From Ktedonobacteraceae bacterium (GTDB lineage Bacteria > Chloroflexota > Ktedonobacteria > Ktedonobacterales > Ktedonobacteraceae), in assembly GCA_014896635.1 (NCBI GenBank), contig JADBKA010000264.1:1-6258 (forward strand): a stretch of DNA of 6,258 bases, in the 5' to 3' direction. Within the stretch, counting starts at the first letter, position 1; the number at the start of each line of letters is the position of its first letter. Under the pieces are notes generated by a model, which worked only from the letters and a program-made list of their open reading frames with translations, had not been told where the DNA came from and searched no databases. Shown here one piece after another: positions 1 to 4,488 of this stretch. The translations under genes were made by a program, and so were the position numbers.

Positions 1-45
1 CAGCCCACTCACGCCATACAGCAGTCGTCTATACCATATTGCCAT
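1..45 (-). CDS. Start of an unidentified protein, cut by the window edge
   Basis: An ATG at 43-45 opens a frame that stays open for 15 codons to the window edge, reading MAIWYRRLLYGVSGL. A Shine-Dalgarno AAGGA sits at 53-57, 7 nt upstream, immediately after the stop codon of the preceding transporter gene. The 12-nt gap and the shared strand point to co-transcription and possibly translational coupling with that gene. A basic, hydrophobic N-terminus of this kind would suit another membrane protein such as a further MFS carrier, but 15 residues are too few to assign a family. That a gene starts here is fairly well supported by the site and spacing; its function is unknown. Confidence 0.6.
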   Translation of the reverse strand, partial: MAIWYRRLLYGVSGL

Positions 46-52
46 AGCAGAT

Positions 53-57
53 TCCTT
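53..57 (-). promoter_or_regulatory. Ribosome binding site of the edge gene
   Basis: AAGGA on the minus strand lies 7 nt before the ATG at 45. It begins directly after the TGA of the upstream transporter gene (58-60), which is typical of tightly packed operon genes. It is the main reason to accept the 15-codon partial frame as a gene. Confidence 0.55.
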
Positions 58-1551
58 TCAGAGCGCCGCCTCCTTTGCCGCGCGGTCAGCACGGTCAGCG
101 CGCTCAGCAGCAGCAACATCAGAGGCCATCCAGCGTGATCCCACGATCCCTACCAGGCCGGCAATCCCCAGAGCAGGCGTACATGTCACCAGTAAAGCGT
201 TACTCAGATCGAGACCGGCCATACCAGCTTTGAAGTGTAAACCGTGCGTTGGATCAAAGGCTGTTGCGAGTAAGCCCACGATAGATGGAGAGAATGCATC
301 ACCAAGTAAGTGAGCAATAAACAGCGAAAGGGCAACAGCCGAAGCACGCAACACTGATGGCGTAATATCCTGTGTTGCCGCTAGACTCGGTCCATTATAC
401 ATCATGAGGAGTAAAACAGTAAGAGTGAAGCAAACGGTGAACACTACAATATCATGATACGTGACCGCCAGGGCAAATGCCGGCGCCCCTAGCAGAAAAC
501 CAATCCCACACACCAGCACTCGCGCACCGGGATGGCGTCGATTGATGGCATCCGCCAGGTAGCCGCCAAGTAGAATTCCTGCAAAACCTGCCACGACAAT
601 CACCACTCCTGAATAAATGCCGGCGAAGGCAGAACTCATACCGAATGTATCTTTCTGCTGAAGGTATATCGGCAGGAAAAAAGCGTTGACACCCAGAACG
701 AAAAATGCAAATATTTGCATTATAGTCAGTACAACAAGTGTTTTGATGCGCAGCAACACCAGGAATTGCGACAGGAGATTGCGCAGCCATACCAGAAACT
801 GTGACAGGAGATGGCGTGAATGGCGCTGCTCGCTCACACTGCCGGCCACTGACAGTGGGAAGATTTCTGCACCATCCTGGGCAATAGCGGTTTCCTGTTC
901 TCCTCGCTCCCATACTTCCTCATCAGCCTGGTTGCGGCGCGGCTCGCGTATACGCCAGGCCAGATAGGCAAACAGCAGCCCTGGAATGCCGGTAAATACA
1001 AACGCCCAGCGCCAGCTCCCCGTACTGATCCCGGCAATCGCACCACCGAGGCCAAATCCTCCCAGTATGCCGAACATCTGCGCTCCGCTCCACCAGCTCA
1101 TGATGCGTGACCGCTTTGCGCGCTCAAAATAATCGCTCAGTAACGCTGTTCCAGCAGGAAAGTAGCCGGCCTCGCCGATACCCAGTACCATGCGGGAAAT
1201 AAACAGTGTGGCAAAATTTGTCGCCAGCGCCGTCGCTGCCGTTGCTACACTCCAGATGGTGACGCAAAGCGCAACGACATTTTTGCGCTTTGTGCGATCC
1301 GCCCACACCCCTATGGGAAGGGCCGCCAGTGTATAGACCACCAGGAAAGCCGAGGTGATAATACCAACCTGCCCAAGATCGAAATTGAGATCCTGGGCAA
1401 TCGCGTTGGCGGCTCCCGACAGTACATAACGGTCCAGATAGTTCAGGAAACTGATCCCGAACATTATAATAAAAGCATAACGAGCATATGAGGCGAAAGT
1501 ATGTCGGGGCAGCTCTGCCCCCTCGCTGACAGAAGAAGTGGTTTCGTCCAC
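58..1551 (-). CDS. MFS transporter, spinster-like, downstream paralogue
   Basis: A 497-residue major facilitator superfamily carrier predicted to sit in the cytoplasmic membrane with 12 helices. Seen: NYLDR at 37-41 in TM1; family motif A, GVWADRTKRK at 81-90, in the loop between TM2 and TM3; GIGEAGYFPAG at 124-134 in TM4; the WRWAF..GIPGL stretch at about 180-191 of TM6, followed by REPRR; a second, weaker motif-A-like loop (GGYLADAINRR, 329-339) between TM8 and TM9; and a long cytoplasmic linker at about 201-268. The GIGEA and WRWAF..GIPGL signatures resemble spinster-type carriers, with the anion:cation symporter family as the alternative. The substrate cannot be read from sequence. The start is GTG at 1549-1551, chosen because GGAGG lies 5 nt upstream and the paralogue upstream starts at the equivalent codon. 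The tail is Ala/Arg/Asp-rich. A 33-bp tandem duplication sits before TM7. Confidence 0.9.
   Translation of the reverse strand: MDETTSSVSEGAELPRHTFASYARYAFIIMFGISFLNYLDRYVLSGAANAIAQDLNFDLGQVGIITSAFLVVYTLAALPIGVWADRTKRKNVVALCVTIWSVATAATALATNFATLFISRMVLGIGEAGYFPAGTALLSDYFERAKRSRIMSWWSGAQMFGILGGFGLGGAIAGISTGSWRWAFVFTGIPGLLFAYLAWRIREPRRNQADEEVWERGEQETAIAQDGAEIFPLSVAGSVSEQRHSRHLLSQFLVWLRNLLSQFLVLLRIKTLVVLTIMQIFAFFVLGVNAFFLPIYLQQKDTFGMSSAFAGIYSGVVIVVAGFAGILLGGYLADAINRRHPGARVLVCGIGFLLGAPAFALAVTYHDIVVFTVCFTLTVLLLMMYNGPSLAATQDITPSVLRASAVALSLFIAHLLGDAFSPSIVGLLATAFDPTHGLHFKAGMAGLDLSNALLVTCTPALGIAGLVGIVGSRWMASDVAAAERADRADRAAKEAAL
82..108 (-). repeat. Short 9-nt tandem repeat in the transporter tail
   Basis: Three imperfect 9-nt units (82-90, 91-99, 100-108), each ending in TCAGC on the plus strand, encode the repetitive Ala-Glu-Arg, Ala-Asp-Arg, Ala-Asp-Arg tail of the transporter. 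It looks like in-frame slippage in the non-membrane C-terminus and is probably of little functional weight. Confidence 0.45.
491..530. repeat. 40-nt block identical to 2121-2160
   Basis: These 40 bases are identical to 2121-2160 in the paralogous transporter gene, including third codon positions. They encode the TM9 region around ARVLVCGIGFLLG. The flanking bases 531-550 differ at many positions, then 551-570 (matching 2181-2200) and 582-609 (matching 2212-2239) are again identical. All lie at the same offset of 1630 nt. Confidence 0.9.
748..813 (-). repeat. 33-nt tandem duplication within the transporter gene
   Basis: Two adjacent 33-nt units, 748-780 and 781-813, match at 27 of 33 positions by direct comparison. 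They encode LLSQFLVLLRI (copy nearer TM7) and LLSQFLVWLRN. The unit is in frame and adds 11 residues to the cytoplasmic linker just before TM7. The paralogue at 1733-3124 has only one corresponding segment (LGQVLGLFRI), so the duplication arose after the two genes separated or was lost from the other copy. Confidence 0.9.
1000..1039. repeat. 40-nt block identical to 2573-2612
   Basis: A second perfect 40-nt match between the two transporter genes, covering the ISTGSWRWAF segment at the TM5-TM6 junction. The offset here is 1573 nt. The 57-nt change from the 1630-nt offset elsewhere reflects extra linker codons in the downstream gene, 33 nt of which come from its tandem duplication. Confidence 0.9.
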
Positions 1552-1556
1552 GAGAG

Positions 1557-1562
1557 CCTCCC
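1557..1562 (-). promoter_or_regulatory. Ribosome binding site fixing the GTG start
   Basis: GGGAGG on the minus strand ends 5 nt before the GTG at 1551. The upstream transporter has TGGAGG at the same distance from its GTG, and both share the downstream bases CTCGTG. Together these support GTG as the start in both genes. Confidence 0.8.
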
Positions 1563-1579
1563 GTGTGGCTTAGCCACAC
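1563..1579 (-). promoter_or_regulatory. Perfect 7-bp hairpin abutting the Shine-Dalgarno
   Basis: On the minus strand GTGTGGC, TAA, GCCACAC forms a 7-bp stem with a 3-nt loop. As DNA it is a 17-bp inverted repeat with only the central base unpaired. The stem ends exactly where the GGGAGG ribosome binding site begins. It could be a translational control hairpin in the leader or the operator of a dimeric repressor. There is no T-tract, so it is not an intrinsic terminator. The structure is seen; the role is inferred. Confidence 0.5.
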
Positions 1580-1701
1580 ACTACACAGGCAAAACCAGAA
1601 AGCGAACCTGCTGGTAGTAGCTTATCATAGTTCACACAGCCCGCACAATCCCGATGGTAAGCATTTCCAGAAAGTTCCGCTATTGACGTATGTTGTCTTC
1701 T
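1580..1701. other. Spacer between the two transporter genes
   Basis: No gene is apparent here. A -10-like TATGAT lies on the minus strand at 1624-1629, about 72 nt before the downstream transporter's GTG, but no convincing -35 sits 16-18 nt further upstream. No intrinsic terminator follows the upstream transporter. The simplest reading is that both transporters share a transcript, with a possible weak internal promoter. Confidence 0.4.
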
Positions 1702-1791
1702 TCAACCCGCTTTCGTCTCCTGTGCCAGGCGTTCAACTCGCGCGGCAGCAGCAGTATCGGCCTCCAGCCAGCGTGATCCAAAAGCACCTAC
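1702..1791 (-). pseudogene. Out-of-frame C-terminal remnant of the upstream transporter
   Basis: Read from 1791 to the TGA at 1702-1704, this frame encodes 29 residues beginning VGAFGSRWLEAD, followed by an Ala/Arg-rich tail. This matches the end of the downstream paralogue (LVGIVGSRWMASD, then AAAER). The annotated frame of the upstream gene instead reads RCFWITLAGGRYCCCRAS here. The family-like ending is therefore preserved one frame away, marking a frameshift between about 1791 and 1814. In that interval the upstream gene is 8 nt shorter than its paralogue. Confidence 0.8.
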
Positions 1792-3124
1792 CAGCCGGCA
1801 GGAACAAGGATACGGTAATCAACAGTGCTATGCTGAGATCCTGCCCGGCCATATCCGCTGCAAAATGCTGACCCTGTGTCGGGTCAAGGGCGGTGGCAAT
1901 AAAGCCAACCAGTGAAGGAGAGGACACATCACCCAGCAGGTGAGCGATAAGCACAGAAAGGCCAACAGCCGAAGCGCGCAGCACTGAAGGCACAACCCCC
2001 AATCCCGCTGCCATGCCAGGTCCATTATAAAGGGAGAGGAGCAGGATGGCGAGGAAAAAGGAAATGGTAAACACAACTATATCGTGGTAGATGAACGCCA
2101 GAGCATAGGCGGGAGCGCCCAGCAGAAAACCAATCCCACACACCAGCACTCGCGCACCGGCATAGCGACGACCGATGATATCCGCCAGGTAGCCGCCAAG
2201 CAGCGTCCCCACAAAACCTGCCACGACAATCACCACTCCCGAATAAATACCGGCAACGCCAGGAGTCATACCAAACAAATCTTTCTGTTGCAGGTATATT
2301 GGCAGAAGAGCAACGTTGGCTCCCAACACAAAGAGAATAAGCGATTGCATTATGAGGAGCACAACAACCGTCTTAATGCGGAATAATCCCAGCACCTGTC
2401 CCAGCCTGCTGCGAGTTGTAGCAACAACCTGTGCAGCAGTGGTACTCTCTTCGTTTCCCTGGGAAGAGATGATTTCGATCTCGCCGGCTTCCTCATCAGC
2501 CTGATTGCGACGTGGTTCGCGCATACGCCAGGCCAGAAAGGCCAGAAACAGCCCCGGAATGCCGCTGATCAAAAACGCCCAGCGCCAGCTCCCCGTACTG
2601 ATCCCGGCAATCACGCCGCCAATGGCAAACCCTCCCAGCACACCAAACATCTGTGACGAATTCCAGAAACTTAAAACCCGGTTGCGCTTCTTACTGTCGA
2701 AGTAATCGCTTAACAGGGCGGCTCCGGCGGGCAGATAGCCTGCTTCACCGATCCCCAGGATCATGCGAGCAATAAAGAGTGTGAGAAAGTTTGTTGCCAG
2801 TGCCGTCGCCGCCGTTGCAACACTCCAGACAGCGACACAGAGAGCAACAACATTCTTGCGTTTTGTACGATCCGCCCACATCCCCAGCGGTAACGTTGCA
2901 AGAGTATAAACAATCAGAAAAGCAGAAGAGAGAAGGCCCACACCCCTGAGGTCGAAATGGAGATCTCTGGCAATCTGATTGGCTGCTCCAGACAACACAA
3001 AACGATCCAGGTAATTCAGAACGCTGACACTGAACAATACCAGGAAAATATAGCGGGCATACGAGGCAGAAATGCGTTGGGATCCTGTGGCCTCCCTGCC
3101 AGGAGAGGATATGATCTCGCTCAC
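1733..3124 (-). CDS. MFS transporter, upstream paralogue, C-terminus frameshifted
   Basis: A 463-residue membrane carrier, paralogous to the gene at 58-1551 and gapless with it over about the first 212 residues. The same landmarks are present: NYLDR 37-41, motif A GMWADRTKRK 81-90, GIGEAGYLPAG 124-134, WRWAF..GIPGL about 180-191, and GGYLADIIGRR 310-320. Helices TM1-TM11 look normal. After Thr437 the frame departs from the family: TM12 is disrupted and the protein ends in a Cys-rich string (RYCCCRAS). The expected ending lies in another frame, to 1702. The product is thus either a carrier with an aberrant TM12, a decaying gene, or the result of a sequencing error. The GTG start at 3122-3124 has TGGAGG 5 nt upstream. 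The substrate is unknown. The gene precedes its paralogue and probably shares a transcript with it. Confidence 0.85.
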   Translation of the reverse strand: MSEIISSPGREATGSQRISASYARYIFLVLFSVSVLNYLDRFVLSGAANQIARDLHFDLRGVGLLSSAFLIVYTLATLPLGMWADRTKRKNVVALCVAVWSVATAATALATNFLTLFIARMILGIGEAGYLPAGAALLSDYFDSKKRNRVLSFWNSSQMFGVLGGFAIGGVIAGISTGSWRWAFLISGIPGLFLAFLAWRMREPRRNQADEEAGEIEIISSQGNEESTTAAQVVATTRSRLGQVLGLFRIKTVVVLLIMQSLILFVLGANVALLPIYLQQKDLFGMTPGVAGIYSGVVIVVAGFVGTLLGGYLADIIGRRYAGARVLVCGIGFLLGAPAYALAFIYHDIVVFTISFFLAILLLSLYNGPGMAAGLGVVPSVLRASAVGLSVLIAHLLGDVSSPSLVGFIATALDPTQGQHFAADMAGQDLSIALLITVSLFLPAGRCFWITLAGGRYCCCRAS

Positions 3125-3129
3125 GAGTA

Positions 3130-3135
3130 CCTCCA
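3130..3135 (-). promoter_or_regulatory. Ribosome binding site of the upstream transporter
   Basis: TGGAGG on the minus strand lies 5 nt before the GTG at 3124 and follows a run of seven T (3137-3143). The spacing matches the downstream paralogue and decides the start codon. Confidence 0.8.
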
Positions 3136-3182
3136 GAAAAAAATACTAGCCATGACAAAGCAAAAATTGAGGCGCCTGCCAT

Positions 3183-3213
3183 ATCATCAGGTGGATAAAG
3201 CGTTTAATGTCAA
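3183..3213 (-). promoter_or_regulatory. Candidate promoter for the transporter pair
   Basis: A perfect -35 hexamer TTGACA (3208-3213) is followed after 19 nt by GATGAT (3183-3188), which matches the -10 consensus at 4 of 6 positions. The spacer is longer than optimal, which would suit a weak or activator-dependent promoter. An alternative upstream -10-like TAATAT (about 3214-3219) with a poor -35 cannot be excluded. Confidence 0.35.
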
Positions 3214-3237
3214 TATATTAACTCACTCTGGATAAAG
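3192..3237 (-). repeat. Direct 9-nt repeat around the candidate promoter
   Basis: CTTTATCCA occurs twice on the minus strand, at 3192-3200 and 3229-3237, exactly 37 nt apart. One copy falls inside the spacer of the candidate promoter and the other upstream of its -35. This layout would suit a regulator binding paired sites, but two 9-nt matches in 170 nt of AT-rich DNA could also be chance. Confidence 0.35.
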
Positions 3238-3255
3238 TCCGCAATAAACAGGTAC

Positions 3256-3281
3256 AAAAAGGTATGCGATGAAATTTCATC
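3256..3281 (-). terminator. Weak terminator candidate after recO
   Basis: Twenty nt past the recO stop is a perfect 14-bp palindrome, GATGAAATTTCATC (3268-3281), able to form a 5-bp stem with an AATT loop. Seven nt later comes a T5 run (3256-3260). The stem is AT-rich and the T-run is short and displaced, so termination would be inefficient at best. No better terminator is visible between recO and the transporter. Confidence 0.3.
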
Positions 3282-3300
3282 CGGTAAAATGCTCTCCCTG

Positions 3301-4143
3301 TTATTGCCTGGTACTGAGCATTTCCAGGAAGCTCCACGAGCGGGGATCGCGCTCAAGGTGGAAGCGCAGGAGACCATGCATAACCGCTTCCACTTCGGCG
3401 AGCAGGGACGCATCGAGGCGAAAGTGCGGTATCTGTTCCCATGCGGTGCGTTGCAGGATGCGCAGCACTTTGAGGGCGTTGACTGAGAGAGGCCGGCCCC
3501 AGAGATGCGAACAGTTCGGACAGAGGACGCCTCCTAACGTGGGAGTGAAACCATTTTCGACTGGCTGAAGCTCTGCATCACAATGAACACAGGAACGGAA
3601 GCCCGGCTCATAGCCCACCTGTGTCAGCAGGTTGATTTCAAAAGAGCGAAGCAGTAATTGCGTGCGCCCATAGTGCGGGTATGGAGAAGACGGCGTGGTG
3701 GAATCTTGCTGCTCCGTGCTCTGTAGACGCTGCCGGTGTGCATGCCGGGCGTCGCTATCCAGCGCACGCAAGGTAGTAAGCAGGAGTTGAAATGTGTCAG
3801 GATGCGGTGTGTCAGCCTCAATAAAACGATCAACGAGTTCGGCGAGATAGAAGGCGCAGGTCTGATGCCAGATCTCGGCTGTGTGGCGTAGATGTGGGAA
3901 AGTCTCGATGCTCTGTGCCTGGGTAATGACGTCGAGGTTGCGACCCATGGCGACCTGGAGCTGGCTGTGACAGAGTAATTCCAGATGGCCGGCCTTTTTG
4001 CTGACCGGGCGGCGAATACCTTTTGCGATGGCGTGGAACTTGCCTTTGCGGGCGGTGAACAGGGTTAAGATCCGATCCGCTTCACCAAAATCGGAATGTT
4101 TGAGAATAACGGCCTGTGTGGCATAACTGCGCTGCTGTCCCAT
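3301..4143 (-). CDS. recO: DNA repair protein RecO
   Basis: A 280-residue RecO, the mediator that with RecR loads RecA onto SSB-coated single-stranded DNA in RecF-pathway gap repair and anneals complementary strands; it is cytosolic. Seen: an N-terminal OB-fold region, residues about 1-80, with the typical opening of a Tyr-Ala-Thr-Gln-Ala-Val-Ile-Leu strand, then FGEADRILTLFTARKGK (19-35) and AKGIRRPVSK (40-49); an all-helical C-terminal domain; and a four-cysteine zinc finger, C185/C188 and C208/C211, present in many but not all RecO proteins. The length is slightly above the usual 240-260, explained by a low-complexity Gln/Ser/Thr/Pro stretch at about 138-156. The start is ATG at 4141-4143 with AGGA 9 nt upstream (4153-4156). 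It follows two tRNA genes and a terminator-like hairpin, with no clear promoter of its own. Confidence 0.95.
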   Translation of the reverse strand: MGQQRSYATQAVILKHSDFGEADRILTLFTARKGKFHAIAKGIRRPVSKKAGHLELLCHSQLQVAMGRNLDVITQAQSIETFPHLRHTAEIWHQTCAFYLAELVDRFIEADTPHPDTFQLLLTTLRALDSDARHAHRQRLQSTEQQDSTTPSSPYPHYGRTQLLLRSFEINLLTQVGYEPGFRSCVHCDAELQPVENGFTPTLGGVLCPNCSHLWGRPLSVNALKVLRILQRTAWEQIPHFRLDASLLAEVEAVMHGLLRFHLERDPRSWSFLEMLSTRQ

Positions 4144-4170
4144 GTGTGGATATCCTGGGGACCGAACCAG

Positions 4171-4205
4171 AAAAAAAGGAACGGGCCAGGTGGCTCACGT
4201 CCCTT
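4171..4205 (-). terminator. Intrinsic terminator after the tRNA genes
   Basis: On the minus strand AAGGGACG (4198-4205) pairs with CGTTCCTT (4176-4183) with one G-U. An inner GCC/GGC helix closes an ACCT loop, and a run of seven T covers 4171-4177. It begins 4 nt after the CCA of tRNA-Cys and ends 28 nt before recO. It should end most tRNA transcripts; recO may depend on read-through. Confidence 0.65.
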
Positions 4206-4208
4206 GAT

Positions 4209-4282
4209 TGGAGGCGACGAGCGGATTCGAACCGCTGGTGCAGCTTTTGCAGAGCCGTGCCTTACCACTTGGCGACGTCGCC
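4209..4282 (-). tRNA. tRNA-Cys (GCA), CCA encoded
   Basis: A full cloverleaf on the minus strand. The acceptor stem GGCGACG (4276-4282) pairs perfectly with CGTCGCC (4213-4219). The D arm is GCC/GGC. The anticodon stem CGGCT/AGCTG encloses loop CTGCAAA with anticodon GCA at 4248-4250. The T arm AGCGG/CCGCT encloses TTCGAAT, and the discriminator is U. The CCA end is encoded at 4209-4211. This is the second gene of a two-tRNA operon, 12 nt after tRNA-Gly. Confidence 0.97.
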
Positions 4283-4294
4283 AGATGAAATGGG

Positions 4295-4366
4295 AGCGGG
4301 AGACGGGGATCGAACCCGCGACTTTCTCCTTGGCAAGGAGATGCTCTACCACTGAGCCACTCCCGC
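4295..4366 (-). tRNA. tRNA-Gly (GCC)
   Basis: A full cloverleaf on the minus strand. The acceptor stem GCGGGAG (4360-4366) pairs with CTCCCGC (4296-4302). The D arm is GCTC/GAGC. The anticodon stem TCTCC/GGAGA encloses TTGCCAA with anticodon GCC at 4332-4334. The T arm GCGGG/CCCGT encloses TTCGATC, and the discriminator is U at 4295. The genomic bases after it are CCCA, not CCA, so the 3' CCA must be added enzymatically after trimming. The neighbouring tRNA-Cys does encode CCA. Confidence 0.97.
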
Positions 4367-4385
4367 ATGACCTATCAGGCGTCGC

Positions 4386-4424
4386 TGCATTCGCGTTTTG
4401 CTTTGCTTTGCTTCCGCGTTTGCA
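4386..4424 (-). promoter_or_regulatory. Leader hairpin with GCAAA repeats ahead of tRNA-Gly
   Basis: On the minus strand TGCA-AA-CGCG (4415-4424) pairs with CGCG-AA-TGCA (4386-4395): 4 bp, a symmetric AA/AA internal loop, then 4 bp, enclosing 19 nt that contain three tandem GCAAA units. The predicted transcription start (about 4422-4423) falls at the edge of the first arm, so this hairpin would be the 5' end of the precursor RNA. It may protect or guide processing of the leader. The role is inferred. Confidence 0.45.
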
Positions 4425-4429
4425 TGATT

Positions 4430-4458
4430 AAGATACCACACATTTGGCGAGTTGTCAA
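4430..4458 (-). promoter_or_regulatory. Sigma-70-type promoter of the tRNA operon
   Basis: A perfect -35 TTGACA (4453-4458) is followed by a 17-nt spacer and then TATCTT (4430-4435) with an upstream TGG extended -10. The spacing is ideal. The predicted start is about 56 nt before tRNA-Gly. It begins about 30 nt after the stop of the gene at 4489-6258, so the tRNA genes are independently transcribed. Confidence 0.8.
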
Positions 4459-4488
4459 CTAGTTTTTTGGCAATCTTGCAAAATTTGT

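Noticed and set aside
1124..1579. Minus-strand 151-codon frame overlapping the start of the downstream transporter
   Set aside because: It lies in another frame of the same transporter DNA, and a similar shadow (2745-3182) exists over the paralogue. This follows from shared DNA, not from a second gene.
1733..1790. Cys-rich ending RYCCCRAS as a metal-binding tail
   Set aside because: It arises from reading GCT/GCA repeats of the paralogous Ala-rich tail in a shifted frame, so no functional meaning is assigned.
3137..3175. GGCGCC palindrome and T-runs upstream of the upstream transporter as a terminator
   Set aside because: The palindrome has no loop-forming centre with adequate stem, and the T7 run directly precedes the Shine-Dalgarno without a hairpin next to it.
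4065..4352. Minus-strand 95-codon frame over the tRNA genes (starting MVEHLLAKEKVAGSIPV)
   Set aside because: It is the sense-strand translation of tRNA-Gly and tRNA-Cys running into recO, another classic tRNA artefact with no ribosome binding site.
4096..4431. Plus-strand open frames giving ERETGIEPATFSLA- and GDGDRTRDF-like peptides
   Set aside because: These are translations of the antisense strand of the two tRNA genes, a well-known source of false protein annotations. The cloverleafs explain the sequence.
4462..4488. AT-rich imperfect inverted repeat after the stop at 4489 as a terminator
   Set aside because: TTTTGCAA/TTGCCAAAA forms only a weak bulged stem with a tiny loop and is followed by A, not T, on the minus strand. 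It also lies against the tRNA promoter.
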